Assembly: GCA_013619105.1 (NCBI GenBank)
Contig: JABXKU010000004.1
Span: forward strand, 1-64,000
Direction of reading: 5' to 3'
Length of the DNA stretch: 64,000 nucleotides
Source: Desulfuromonadales bacterium
Lineage (GTDB): Bacteria > Desulfobacterota > Desulfuromonadia > Desulfuromonadales > Syntrophotaleaceae
Part shown: in pieces, positions 55,104 to 63,976 of the stretch
Layout: each line of letters begins with the position of its first letter
Numbering within the stretch: the first letter of the stretch is position 1
Translations under genes and position numbers: made by a program
The notes under the pieces: generated by a model
Database searches by the model: none
What the model was told of the DNA's origin: nothing
Seen by the model: the letters and a program-made list of their open reading frames with translations, nothing else

Positions 55104-57173
55104 ATGGAACATCCGCCCCTGCATGCCATCCGAAATATCGGAATCATTTCTCATATTGATGCCGGCAAGACCACTGTCTCTGAACGGGTACTCTACTATA
55201 CCGGCAAGAGCCACAAGATGGGCGAGGTGCATGACGGGGCGGCGGTCATGGACTGGATGGAGCAGGAGCAGGAGCGGGGTATCACCATAACCGCCACTAC
55301 CACCAGTTGTCGCTGGCGGGACTACTGGATCAATCTCATCGATACCCCCGGTCATATCGATTTCACCATTGAGGTCGAACGCTCTCTGCGGGTGCTCGAC
55401 GGCGCCGTGACCGTCTTTAGTGCGGTGGAGGGGGTGCAATCGCAGAGCGAGTCGGTCTGGCATCAGGCTGATCGCTATCGTGTGCCGCGCCTCTGTTTGA
55501 TCAACAAGATGGATCGCATCGGCGCCGACTATCGCCGGGTGCTGGAGCAGATTGCCCAGCGCTTCGATGCACGGCCCGTATTGCTGCAGTTGCCCCTGGG
55601 GGAAGAGGGCGGCTTTGCCGGAGTGATCGATCTCATCGCCGAGCAATGTCTGCTCTTTAGTGAGGATGATCAGGGGGCGACGGTGACTGCCGAGGCGGTG
55701 CCTGCTGGGCGTCTCGACGAAATGCGCCAGGCCCGCGAGGTTCTTGTGGAGACGGCCGCTGATTTTGACGACCAGATCCTTGACGATTTTCTCGAAGGCC
55801 GCAGCATCGAGGCCCCTCGCCTGCAGGCTGCGCTGCGGCGCGGGGTGCTGGAATGCCGGCTGTTTCCGGTATTGCTCGGTTCGGCCTTGCGCAACAAGGG
55901 TATTCAGCCGCTGCTTGATGCCGTAGGCACCTTTCTGCCTTCACCGCTGGATGCGCCACCGGTGCGAGCCTTGGTCGAAGGGGACGGTCTGCAGGAGCGG
56001 TTTTTGAGTTGCGACCCCTCCGGACCCCTCTGTGTGCTGGCGTTCAAGGTGCTCTCCGATGCCGGGCGCAAGCTGACCTATCTGCGAGTCTACTCCGGTA
56101 CGGTGCATGCCGGCGACGAACTGTTCAACGGTGCGCGCGGGCAGAAAGAAAAACTCTCCCGCTTGTTTCGTATGCACGCGCATAAGCGGGAGCGGATCGA
56201 AGAGGCTCGAGCCGGTGATATTGCCTGCGTAGTTGGCCTCAAAGAAGTCTTGACCGGTGATACGCTGAGCGCCGAACAGGAGCCGTTGCTGCTGGAAGGC
56301 TTGACTGTCCCCGAGCCCGTCGTCTCGCTGGCGGTGGAACCCAAACGCATTGACGACCGGGAGAAATTGTTGCCGGCGTTGGAGAAGCTGCAGTGGGAAG
56401 ATCCGACCTTCCTGGTGCGTGAGGATGCGGGGACCGGTCAGCTGATTCTTGCCGGCATGGGCCAATTGCATCTGGATATTTTGACCCAGCGGCTGTCCCG
56501 AGAATTTGGTGTCGAGGTGATTACCGGTCGGCCCCAGGTGGTTTATCGGGAGACACTGCGCCAGCCTGTGGAACATCGGGAAATATTTCACCGTGAAGCC
56601 GAGGGCAAGCTGCAGTGCGGCGAAATCTTGCTGTGTCTGAAGCCTTTGCCGCGGGGCGAAGGTCTGTTTGTGATTCTGCCACCAGAAGCAGAGACTGAGC
56701 TGCCTCTGGAATGGCGCCCCGCTCTGTTGGCTAGTCTTGAGCAGGGCTGCGCCGCCGGGGTTCAGGCTGGCTATCCCCTGACCGATCTGCAGGTTACAGT
56801 GGTCGAGTTGCCCTACGAGGCAGGTGTCACCACCCAAGCCGGTTTGTTGGCCGCCGCCCAGCGGGGGCTGGCCGTGGCTACCCGGCAGGGTCGACCGACC
56901 CTGCTCGAGCCGATCATGGCCCTGGAGTTGATGGTGCCGAGAGAAAGCGCCGGCAAGGTCCTTGGCACCCTGCAGCAGAAGCGCGGTCGCATCGGCGGCA
57001 TGGAAAGCCGAGGAGAGATGGAAATCATTCAGGCTCAAGTGCCGCTGACAGAGATGTTCGATTATATGACCGAATTACGCAGCGCCACCAAGGGACGCGG
57101 CACCTTCAGTATGGAATTTTCCCAGTACGACCAAGCGCCGGACGAAGTCTTGCAGAAATTCAGTATGAAGTAG
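55104..57173 (+). CDS. Elongation factor G paralogue (FusA2-type)
   Basis: A 689-residue translational GTPase. G motifs: [26 protein letters not shown] and NKMDRIG. Domains II to V follow. It starts after a strong ribosome binding site, GGAGGTGACAGGAC. The main fusA normally lies with rpsL-rpsG-tuf; this copy is alone beside an MBL hydrolase, so it is likely the second EF-G, of unknown specialised role. The stop TAG coincides with the left end of the MITE-like repeat. Confidence 0.9.
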   Translation: MEHPPLHAIRNIGIISHIDAGKTTVSERVLYYTGKSHKMGEVHDGAAVMDWMEQEQERGITITATTTSCRWRDYWINLIDTPGHIDFTIEVERSLRVLDGAVTVFSAVEGVQSQSESVWHQADRYRVPRLCLINKMDRIGADYRRVLEQIAQRFDARPVLLQLPLGEEGGFAGVIDLIAEQCLLFSEDDQGATVTAEAVPAGRLDEMRQAREVLVETAADFDDQILDDFLEGRSIEAPRLQAALRRGVLECRLFPVLLGSALRNKGIQPLLDAVGTFLPSPLDAPPVRALVEGDGLQERFLSCDPSGPLCVLAFKVLSDAGRKLTYLRVYSGTVHAGDELFNGARGQKEKLSRLFRMHAHKRERIEEARAGDIACVVGLKEVLTGDTLSAEQEPLLLEGLTVPEPVVSLAVEPKRIDDREKLLPALEKLQWEDPTFLVREDAGTGQLILAGMGQLHLDILTQRLSREFGVEVITGRPQVVYRETLRQPVEHREIFHREAEGKLQCGEILLCLKPLPRGEGLFVILPPEAETELPLEWRPALLASLEQGCAAGVQAGYPLTDLQVTVVELPYEAGVTTQAGLLAAAQRGLAVATRQGRPTLLEPIMALELMVPRESAGKVLGTLQQKRGRIGGMESRGEMEIIQAQVPLTEMFDYMTELRSATKGRGTFSMEFSQYDQAPDEVLQKFSMK

Positions 57174-57426
57174 TTTTCATCCGGAAACGGCCCTTTTCCC
57201 CAATCTCTGCGTCAAGCTGCCCACTTGCTTGTGACTCGGGCCATCCCTGGCCCTCGCCCTTCGGGCAACCAGAGGCTGTCCCATTCCGCTGTCCTGCGGA
57301 ATGGTGCGGCGTAAACAGCTACGCCTCCGCGCAAGTGATTGATTTCCTTGACCTTGGAAAAAATTGCTCGTTTCCCATATAAAAACTGCGCTGTGTCCAT
57401 CCATAGTTCCCGGATGGACACGAACT
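57170..57426. mobile_element. MITE-like element with terminal inverted repeats
   Basis: The left end is GTTTTCATCCGGAAACGG; the right end is the inverse-oriented 34-bp unit containing GTGTCCATCC-atagttccc-GGATGGACAC, a perfect 10-bp hairpin. Between them lie about 200 bases that encode no convincing protein; the 88-codon ORF 57177-57443 has no recognisable product. A further copy of the unit is at 52540-52573. The right part of this 404-base gap (57427-57577) contains nothing I recognise. Confidence 0.65.
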
Positions 57427-57577
57427 AGTACCTTGTAACTCATAAGATGTCGTGATCTTGCGCAGGAGTTTGGTGGGTCAACAAGGCATGATCAATGCTG
57501 CCTAACCGGTGCTAGTCAGCGTTGGTCGTAACGCAGTTGACGCGACAAAGAACCAGCAAGATGCGATAGATGATGGT

Positions 57578-57943
57578 TTACTGGGTACTAGCCGGTTCCA
57601 GGCCGCGGCGGGATAACTCCAGACGAACCTGGTTGCGCCGCTGTTGCAGGGCTTCCGTTGTATATTCCCGCTCCGGCCCCTTGCTGGCGCCGAGACCCAC
57701 CGAACTGTTACTGCCCAGTCCGATTCCGATCCCCAGCCCGAAGCCGAAACCGCCCCCTCCCGAGTTGGGCTCTTCAATCCCTTCGACCAATTGTTGATAG
57801 TGGCTAAGTAGCTCAGCATCCGTCATCTGAATGTAATCCTCTTGCAGCAGTTGCTTGGTGGTTGGCTGCGTCGATTGGCAGCCGACGTTCATCAAGAGTG
57901 TGCTTAGCAACAGGATCATCAGTCGGGCGATTTTTCGATTCAT
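57578..57943 (-). CDS. Hypothetical lipoprotein with glycine-rich segment
   Basis: A 121-residue protein starting at the internal ATG 57943, where GGGAGGACCAG gives a strong ribosome binding site. The lipobox LMNVGC predicts lipidation. The mature protein has a helical N-terminal part and a glycine-rich stretch around residues 63-85 (GGGGFGFGLGIGIGLGS), then a helical charged C-terminus. No known family recognised; probably anchored in the outer membrane. Faces the Moco-riboswitch operon across a divergent promoter region. Confidence 0.75.
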   Translation of the reverse strand: MNRKIARLMILLLSTLLMNVGCQSTQPTTKQLLQEDYIQMTDAELLSHYQQLVEGIEEPNSGGGGFGFGLGIGIGLGSNSSVGLGASKGPEREYTTEALQQRRNQVRLELSRRGLEPASTQ

Positions 57944-58031
57944 CTGGTCCTCCCTGTTTGCGGTCAACAGTCTGGCGCTGACGGTTCATTGTGCGTTCCT
58001 TTATTATATAACAACAACGCCAAACCGTTCG

Positions 58032-58051
58032 ATTGTCACAAAAATGACAAT
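58032..58051. promoter_or_regulatory. Inverted repeat between divergent promoters
   Basis: ATTGTCA-CAAAAA-TGACAAT is a perfect 7-bp inverted repeat midway between the -10 sequence of the lipoprotein gene (TATAAT on the minus strand, 58003-58008) and the -35 of the TonB-receptor operon. It looks like a repressor or activator site. I know no regulator with certainty for it. Confidence 0.55.
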
Positions 58052-58066
58052 TTCTCATATTTTTAC

Positions 58067-58096
58067 TTGCCAGCCGCTATTCCCTTTGCTATACAA
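58067..58096 (+). promoter_or_regulatory. Candidate promoter of the TonB-receptor operon
   Basis: TTGCCA and TATACA separated by 18 bases. The predicted start near 58103 precedes the riboswitch-like leader; a short GGGCT/AGCCC hairpin follows the start. Confidence 0.55.
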
Positions 58097-58186
58097 CGAA
58101 GGTCCAAGATTTAATTAAGATGGGCTTCGCAGCCCGCTGACATAAAAGTCCACTCCGATTTAAGGCCGGCTAAGGCAATAGCTAAG

Positions 58187-58276
58187 CTACCTTGAACGAT
58201 GGGTGTCCCTGGAAACGGTGGCGCCTCCCGCATTTGGAAAGGAGTCGACCTGCGAACGCGTATTCCAAGGTATATG
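58187..58276 (+). ncRNA. Molybdenum-cofactor riboswitch-like leader
   Basis: Upstream of the receptor gene the leader contains CCCTGGAAACGG, CGCCTCCCGCA, TTGGAAAGGAG and CCTGCGAA in this order, which I recall as the conserved core of the Moco RNA motif. TACCTTGAA at 58187 pairs with TTCCAAGGTA at 58263 to close the structure. An intrinsic terminator follows at once, so binding would probably switch transcription off. Identification is from memory of the consensus; a covariance search is the test. Moco and tungsten-cofactor subtypes are not separated here. Confidence 0.7.
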
Positions 58277-58277
58277 G

Positions 58278-58312
58278 TGCGCTGGCGGGGTGACCCGTCA
58301 GCGCATTTTTTT
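58278..58312 (+). terminator. Terminator of the riboswitch-like leader
   Basis: TGCGCTGGCGGG pairs with CCCGTCAGCGCA around GTGA, followed by seven T. It lies directly behind the riboswitch-like core and 60 bases before the start codon of the receptor gene. Confidence 0.9.
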
Positions 58313-58371
58313 ATGTGCTGTATTGATAGGTACACATTTGATGGACATTTTTTTTCTTCAGGAGGAATTTC

Positions 58372-60342
58372 ATGAACACAAGATTATTTACACCGCTGGT
58401 CTGGGTGTGCTTGTTGGCTTTGCTGCCGGCAATGCCAAGTTTTGCAGCTGACAGCGAAGTATTTTCCCTCGGCGAGGTTATCGTTACCGGTGAACAGCAG
58501 GTGGTCAATCTGGCTACTACCGTGACCGAGGTGACTGCCGAGGATATCGAGCAGCGCGGTGCGCGAAATGTCGCTGAGGCCTTGGAGCAACTGCCCGGTG
58601 TTGATGTGCAGAAGGGCGGCAAAGGTCAGAGCTATGTCAGTATTCGTGGTTTTGAGCAGGGCGATCTGAAAATATTGATCGACGGCGTGCCGGTCTACGA
58701 GCAGTATTTTCGTAGTATCGACCTTGACCAGCTTCCGGTCGATTCCATTGCCAAGATCACCGTGACCAAGGGAGCTTCTTCGGTACTGTACGGGGCCAAC
58801 ACCATGGGTGGGGTCATCAATATTATCACCAAAAAAGCCGGCTCCAAGCCGAGCGCCACGGTGTCCGGTGCCTGGGGGGATTACGACACCCAACACTACG
58901 GCGTCAGTTTCAGCGCGCCCGCCGGCCCCTTCAATTACCGGCTGGGATACACCTATCGCCATTCCAATGGCTGGCGCCTGTCCAGCGACTACGATGAGGA
59001 CCACTGGGCGGCACAGTACAGTTCCTATACCCAGGATGACGGTGGCGCAATGGATGACACCGGTTATCTTATGCACAACTTTAATGCCAAGTTTGGTTTC
59101 GAGCCCTCAGACAATACTAAGCTGTACCTGACTCTCGACGTGAACGACAACGAAAAGGGTATCCCCTCCAGAAACTGGTATTTCGAAGACTGGAAGCAAT
59201 GGCAGGTGAGTCTGGTCGGGGAGCAGCGCATTAACGATGTTCTGCGGGTCAAGGCCCGGGCCTATTATGTCGACCACGAGGATACCCTGCGTGATACCGA
59301 CTGGACCGATCGGTCCTGGTTCTATAAGTCCGCTTACGATAACTATACCATTGGCGGCGAAGCCCAGGCGTTTATGGATTTCAGCGACTTAAGTTTCCTG
59401 AAGGTCGGGTTCAGCTTCTTGCGGGATAATTGTCAGCAAGAAGAAATGGAGGCTCCCGGAGCTTCCTGGGAAGATACCGGCGAGTACGAATCTGACACCT
59501 ACTCGCTCGGTGTGGAAGACGAGATCAAGGTCAATGACTGGTTGGCCTTCACCGTCGGCGCTAGCTACGATTACTTTGACCCTCGTGAGTCAGATGATCA
59601 GCCAGTGCCCGATAGCATCGGTTCCTTCAACCCCCAGGCCGGGGTGGTCGTAACCCTGTCGGACAGCACCTTGCTGCACGGATCCGTCGGTAAAAAGATT
59701 CGCTTCCCCCATCTGAAAGAGTTGTACAGTGAGGCAACGGGTGGCAACCCCGACCTTGATCCCCAGGAGACCATCGCCTATGAAGTCGGTGTGACCCAGC
59801 AATTCTCGGATGCCGTCAACGGTTCGGTAGCCATTTTCTACAACGATATCAAGGACCTGATCGTGAAGGGCGAAGTCGCCGGTTACGATGACGATATTTA
59901 TTACAATGTAGGTAACGCCAACATCTTCGGTGTCGAAGCCACTCTTGGGGCCGATATCACCGACCGTTTCTGGGTCGGTATCAACTATACCTACCTCAAT
60001 ACCGAAGACGAAGAGACGAATAAAGAACTGGAAGAGCGGCCCCGCCATCGGGCTAACCTCGACGCCCGCTATCGGTTCCCCTTCGGTCTCTCGATTTCGA
60101 GTCAACTCTCGATTACCGACCGCCAGTTTTATTCTAAGGAAGTCGCTCGCAGAAACTACGAGTGGACCGAGAATGATGATTTTGTGTTGCTGAATGCACG
60201 GGTTGAGCAGAGTCTTGAAGCCTGGAAAATTACTGGCAAAGCTTTCCTCGAGGTGAACAACATCACCGACCGTGACTACACCGAAGGCGGTGACCTGATG
60301 CCCGGCCGTAACTTCATGGCTGGTTTGAACTTCACTTATTAA
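58372..60342 (+). CDS. TonB-dependent outer-membrane receptor
   Basis: A 656-residue protein with a signal peptide (cleavage near SFAADSE), an N-terminal plug domain (residues 30-150, with VSIRGF, VLIDGVPV-like sequence and VTKGASSVLYGANTMGGVINIIT) and a 22-strand barrel ending in the aromatic residue of NFTY. Possible TonB box EVIVTGE near residue 33. It starts after AGGAGGAATTTC. The substrate is unknown; the Moco-riboswitch-like leader and downstream genes suggest a metal, oxyanion complex or a tetrapyrrole-like ligand. Confidence 0.93.
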   Translation: MNTRLFTPLVWVCLLALLPAMPSFAADSEVFSLGEVIVTGEQQVVNLATTVTEVTAEDIEQRGARNVAEALEQLPGVDVQKGGKGQSYVSIRGFEQGDLKILIDGVPVYEQYFRSIDLDQLPVDSIAKITVTKGASSVLYGANTMGGVINIITKKAGSKPSATVSGAWGDYDTQHYGVSFSAPAGPFNYRLGYTYRHSNGWRLSSDYDEDHWAAQYSSYTQDDGGAMDDTGYLMHNFNAKFGFEPSDNTKLYLTLDVNDNEKGIPSRNWYFEDWKQWQVSLVGEQRINDVLRVKARAYYVDHEDTLRDTDWTDRSWFYKSAYDNYTIGGEAQAFMDFSDLSFLKVGFSFLRDNCQQEEMEAPGASWEDTGEYESDTYSLGVEDEIKVNDWLAFTVGASYDYFDPRESDDQPVPDSIGSFNPQAGVVVTLSDSTLLHGSVGKKIRFPHLKELYSEATGGNPDLDPQETIAYEVGVTQQFSDAVNGSVAIFYNDIKDLIVKGEVAGYDDDIYYNVGNANIFGVEATLGADITDRFWVGINYTYLNTEDEETNKELEERPRHRANLDARYRFPFGLSISSQLSITDRQFYSKEVARRNYEWTENDDFVLLNARVEQSLEAWKITGKAFLEVNNITDRDYTEGGDLMPGRNFMAGLNFTY

Positions 60343-60353
60343 TCATTTGCTTT

Positions 60354-60392
60354 GGGCTGTCCTAGACCTAAATCTGTTGTCTAGGACAGCCC
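60354..60392 (+). terminator. Strong hairpin between receptor and CcsA-like gene
   Basis: GGGCTGTCCTAGAC pairs perfectly (14 bp) with GTCTAGGACAGCCC, followed by ATTTAGTTT. The weak T tail suggests partial termination or mRNA stability differences between the receptor and the genes behind it. Confidence 0.6.
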
Positions 60393-60423
60393 ATTTAGTT
60401 TCCCTCCGCAAGGGGATTTAAGC

Positions 60424-61308
60424 ATGACAGTAACAACTGCCTCCTCTGTGTTATTTAATGTGGCTGCCGGTACCTATGCCGGCAGCCTTTTCTTCCATTT
60501 GCTGAAACGCCACCGCTTTAGCTGTTGGCTGCTGGGACTCGGTTTTGCCCTGCACACGGCCAGTCAGGTGAGTCGCTGCTGGCGCTGGGGTGTCTTCTCC
60601 CTCGACGGGGTGTTCAATGGCGCCCTGTTTCTGCCCTGGTGCCTGGCTTTTTTGGCCCTGTTCTGTCTGTGGCGGGGCCGACAGCAGGATGCGGCTTCGA
60701 TGAGCTGGTTGGTCGCCCCGGCGATGTTCATCACCTTGCTCCTGCCAATCCAAATTCCTGCTCCCGGTCCCTTTACGGCCACTTGGTCGTCGCCCATGTT
60801 TTTCTGCTTGGAGGTGCTGGCTATCGCTTGCTTTCTGGCCAGTGGCTGGTTCGCCTGGCGTCAGCTGCGTCGCCGCGATGACGATCAGCTCTTTAACCAG
60901 TTGGCCATCTGGGGTTTTATCCTCTACAGCTTGGCTCAGGTGGTCGGGGCTGTCTGGAGTTATCTCGGCTGGGCCAGCCTTTTCCACTGGGGCGAGCGGC
61001 ATCTGCAATCGGCGGCCATCTGGTGCCTTTATTGCGGTTATCTTCATACCCAATTCGACCGCTCTTTCGATATGCGCAAAAAGGCCCGCTGGGCTTTGAC
61101 CAGTGCGCTGGTCGTGTTGCTCGTCGCCTATGCTCTGCAGGTAGCGGCTCATCTCACCGTGCTCAATCCGGCTAAGGTTTCTGGCAAAGGATCTGGTAGA
61201 GGTGAGGCCCGAGTGACCGCTCAGGAGCAGGTGCACGTTGCCCTGCCCCATGGCGCCGTGCCAGGAGCCTGCCGTGATCCAAAACTGGCGGAGGAAAGCC
61301 ATGATTAA
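60424..61308 (+). CDS. CcsA/ResC-like heme-handling membrane protein
   Basis: A 294-residue inner-membrane protein with about eight transmembrane helices. The region VGAVWSYLGWASLFHWGERH followed by WCLYCGYLH corresponds to the tryptophan-rich heme-binding segment of CcsA/CcmC proteins, although the WWD motif is degenerate. With the ResB-like protein encoded next it would form a System II cytochrome c synthase-like pair. Its start overlaps no gene, and its end overlaps the next gene by eight bases. Confidence 0.75.
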   Translation: MTVTTASSVLFNVAAGTYAGSLFFHLLKRHRFSCWLLGLGFALHTASQVSRCWRWGVFSLDGVFNGALFLPWCLAFLALFCLWRGRQQDAASMSWLVAPAMFITLLLPIQIPAPGPFTATWSSPMFFCLEVLAIACFLASGWFAWRQLRRRDDDQLFNQLAIWGFILYSLAQVVGAVWSYLGWASLFHWGERHLQSAAIWCLYCGYLHTQFDRSFDMRKKARWALTSALVVLLVAYALQVAAHLTVLNPAKVSGKGSGRGEARVTAQEQVHVALPHGAVPGACRDPKLAEESHD

Positions 61309-62068
61309 GTGTCTCTGGAAGGCTCTGGCCAGCATTCGCCTGACCCTATGGTTGCTCGTCTTGCTCACTCTGAATCTGTTTGTCGGCAGCTTCTACGCTA
61401 AATTCATGCCGGTGTTCGGCGAATTGAACACCAAGCTCTTCCCCGTCTGGCTGATGACGCGCAGTGACATCCACAGCTGGTGGATCTTCACTTTATTTGG
61501 CCTGCTAGCTCTGCTCTTTGCCAACACCTTGGCCTGTACCCTGGACCGGGTCCATTTTTTGTGGGGCAAGCGTCAACATCATCGCCGCAGCATCTTTTTT
61601 TTACTGCTGGCGCCTTCGATCATGCATTTCTGTTTTTTGTTTATCATCGGAGGACATGCCCTGACCGAATTTACCGGCAGCAAGGAGCGGCTGCTGGCTG
61701 TGGTTGGCGAACAGGTTAGTTTCGATGATCTGCAAGTCACCATGCTGGATCGGCACTACGATTACTGGCAGGCACCGGCACTTGAGGGGAAAATGCAGCA
61801 ATGCACCGCAACCCTGGAGCTGAAAAGCGGCTCTAACGTCGAGCAGCGCCCAATCGCCATCCTCGAGCCCCTCTATTGGCAAGGCTACACCCTGCACCTC
61901 GGCATGGCTGGCAAACCCGGTATCGACGAACTGCCCCCGTTACAAATTACCGTTAAAAAGGATCCTGGGCTGTTGTTGATTTTGATCGGCAACACGGTGC
62001 TGTGTCTGCTGATGCTCTGGTACTTTCCGCAAATCCGTAAGATTCGCAACGGAGGACAAAAGCAATGA
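61301..62068 (+). CDS. ResB-like membrane protein
   Basis: A 255-residue protein beginning SIRLTLWLLVLLTLNLFVGS, a ResB-type start, with two N-terminal helices, a third near residue 100, a periplasmic domain and a C-terminal helix (LLLILIGNTVLCLLMLWYF). ATG at 61301 follows GGAGGAAAGCC and is chosen over the track start at 61238. ResB partners with CcsA to deliver reduced heme to apocytochromes. Here the pair may serve the CxxCH protein encoded next, with which it overlaps by four bases. Confidence 0.78.
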   Translation: MIKCLWKALASIRLTLWLLVLLTLNLFVGSFYAKFMPVFGELNTKLFPVWLMTRSDIHSWWIFTLFGLLALLFANTLACTLDRVHFLWGKRQHHRRSIFFLLLAPSIMHFCFLFIIGGHALTEFTGSKERLLAVVGEQVSFDDLQVTMLDRHYDYWQAPALEGKMQQCTATLELKSGSNVEQRPIAILEPLYWQGYTLHLGMAGKPGIDELPPLQITVKKDPGLLLILIGNTVLCLLMLWYFPQIRKIRNGGQKQ

Positions 62069-63870
62069 GACGATTCGCCCAGCTGTTCAGTACGATGCTG
62101 GCCTGGCTGCTGCTCTGCAGCACTGCCCTGGCCATGACCAACCATGGCCCGCCTGCCGAACCGGTACTGACCATTACCGGCAAGGTGACTAACCCTCTCA
62201 AGCTGACCGTTGCCGACCTGGCGCGTTTTCAGTCGGTGGAGATTCAGCTCAACGAGGTCGACCGTGATCGTCAATTCCACGGTATCTACCTTCATCAGGC
62301 CGTGCCCCTGCGCACCCTACTGGATATGGCTGAAATCACCACGCAGAACCAACCGACTAAAAAGGGCATCGAGTTAGCCATTCGGGTGACCGGTGTTTCT
62401 GGTAAGCAGGTGGTTCTCTCCTGGGGTGAAATCTATTACAGCAATGCAGCTGAATATGCGATTGCTTTTGCTGCGGCCCCCGTTAAGCCGATGATGACCG
62501 AGGCACGCTGCCTGAAATGCCACGGACCTGAAATCTATCAGTCGGCACTTGATCAGTATGAGCGGCCAGCACTGATGCCCAAATTGCTGATTCGTGGCGA
62601 CTTCTATACCGATCGGTGTGTGGAAGGTGTCACCCGTATCGAGGTTATCGACATTTACCCAAAGCTCAAGAGCGATCGGTCACTCAAGCTTGAATCGAGC
62701 GAATTTCAAGTCACAGGTTTGGTCACCAAGGAGCTAAAGCTCTCCAGTCTCAAAGACTATCCTCAAATGTCCATGTGGAAGAAGGTCGTGGGCCTGCATA
62801 TGGGTTATCACGGTCTGCATCTTTATAAGGGGGTGTCCCTGGCTAAGGTGCTGGAAGCAGCCGGAGTCGGCGATGATCTGACCAAGGCGGTGATGATCTC
62901 CGCGCCGGATGGCTACCGGGCGCTCTTCTCCTTTGGCGAGCTGTTTCAGTCTTTTAAAGGGCGGCGCATCATGTTGGCCGAAAGTGTTGATGGAAAGCCC
63001 CTTAAAGGGCAGCGCGGTGGAAAATACCGGATTATCGTTCCCGAAGAACTGGTTGATGATCGGGACGTATTGGCTGTCGATCGCATCGAAATTATCGACT
63101 TAAAACCTAAGGCGAAAATTTCGATTATTGGCGTCGGCCCTGGCGATACCGATCTTCTCACCCTGGAGGCCCTTAGCGCCCTGGCTCGTGCCGATGTGCT
63201 GGTGGCCCCAGAGGATATTGCCAAACGCTTTGCCCCTTACCTCGGCAACAAGCCGAACCTGTTTGACCCGTTGCAGCTGATTAAGCACATCTACCGCAAG
63301 GCCCATCCGGACCTTAGCGCAGAGGAGTTGTCGGAGCAGGTCACGGTTGAACGGGACGCCGGTGTACAGAAGATTCGTCAGGCTCTCGATGAAGGCAAGA
63401 ACGTGGCCTTTCTCGATTGGGGCGATTCCCTCATCTACGGCAGCTCTCGCTGGATTCGTCATTACTTCAGCGACGATGAACTGGAGACGGTGGCGGCCCT
63501 GAGTTCCTTTAATGTCGCCAATGCCATGATTCAGCGCGATATCGGTGCCGGGGGATCTATTGTGATCACCATGCCAAGCGGACTGAAAGAACATCCCCAG
63601 TTGCTTGAAGCGGTGGCCAAGAGCGGTGATACCCTGGCTATCTTTATGGGTTTGAAAGAATTTCAGGAACTGAAACCCCAATTCGATAACTACTATGCCG
63701 CCGATACCCCGGTGGCTCTGGTCTTCAGTGCCGGTGTGGCCGGCAGCGAACGGCTGGTGCGCACCACCTTGGAGCAGGCAGTGGAAGAGCTGATGGCCGA
63801 TTCGGAAAAATTCCTCGGTCTGATCTACATGGGACCGCGTCTCAATCAGCGTTCCAGCGAATGTCAGTAA
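62065..63870 (+). CDS. Sulfite-oxidase-like double domain fused to a tetrapyrrole-methylase domain
   Basis: A 601-residue protein. A signal peptide ends near residue 24. Residues 30-205 and 210-345 each follow the sulfite-oxidase (oxidoreductase molybdopterin) fold plan, but neither shows the conserved Moco-ligating cysteine. One CxxCH heme site (CLKCH, residues 149-153) lies in the first domain. Residues 351-590 are a tetrapyrrole methylase fold (IIGVGPGDTDLLTLEAL, later FLDWGDSLIYG, VFSAGVAGSE). The combination is unusual. The enzymatic activity of each part is unknown, and the methylase location outside the cytoplasm, implied by the signal peptide, is puzzling. Confidence 0.75.
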   Translation: MRRFAQLFSTMLAWLLLCSTALAMTNHGPPAEPVLTITGKVTNPLKLTVADLARFQSVEIQLNEVDRDRQFHGIYLHQAVPLRTLLDMAEITTQNQPTKKGIELAIRVTGVSGKQVVLSWGEIYYSNAAEYAIAFAAAPVKPMMTEARCLKCHGPEIYQSALDQYERPALMPKLLIRGDFYTDRCVEGVTRIEVIDIYPKLKSDRSLKLESSEFQVTGLVTKELKLSSLKDYPQMSMWKKVVGLHMGYHGLHLYKGVSLAKVLEAAGVGDDLTKAVMISAPDGYRALFSFGELFQSFKGRRIMLAESVDGKPLKGQRGGKYRIIVPEELVDDRDVLAVDRIEIIDLKPKAKISIIGVGPGDTDLLTLEALSALARADVLVAPEDIAKRFAPYLGNKPNLFDPLQLIKHIYRKAHPDLSAEELSEQVTVERDAGVQKIRQALDEGKNVAFLDWGDSLIYGSSRWIRHYFSDDELETVAALSSFNVANAMIQRDIGAGGSIVITMPSGLKEHPQLLEAVAKSGDTLAIFMGLKEFQELKPQFDNYYAADTPVALVFSAGVAGSERLVRTTLEQAVEELMADSEKFLGLIYMGPRLNQRSSECQ

Positions 63871-63924
63871 CACTGGTTTGATGCAATGCGTTGAACTCGT
63901 GGCGCGTTGGTAAGATGGATACAA

Positions 63925-63976
63925 AGGGGCAGACTCGCAGTGGTGATGGAATTGTGCGAGTCTGCCCCTCTTTTTT
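63925..63976 (+). terminator. Intrinsic terminator of the TonB-receptor operon
   Basis: AGGGGCAGACTCGCA pairs with TGCGAGTCTGCCCCT (15 bp) around a 15-base loop and is followed by CTTTTTT. It separates the operon from a possible next gene starting near 63995. Confidence 0.9.

Noticed and set aside
57177-57443. 88-codon ORF inside the MITE-like element
   Set aside because: It lies fully in repeat sequence, has no ribosome binding site or family match, and overlaps the terminal units.
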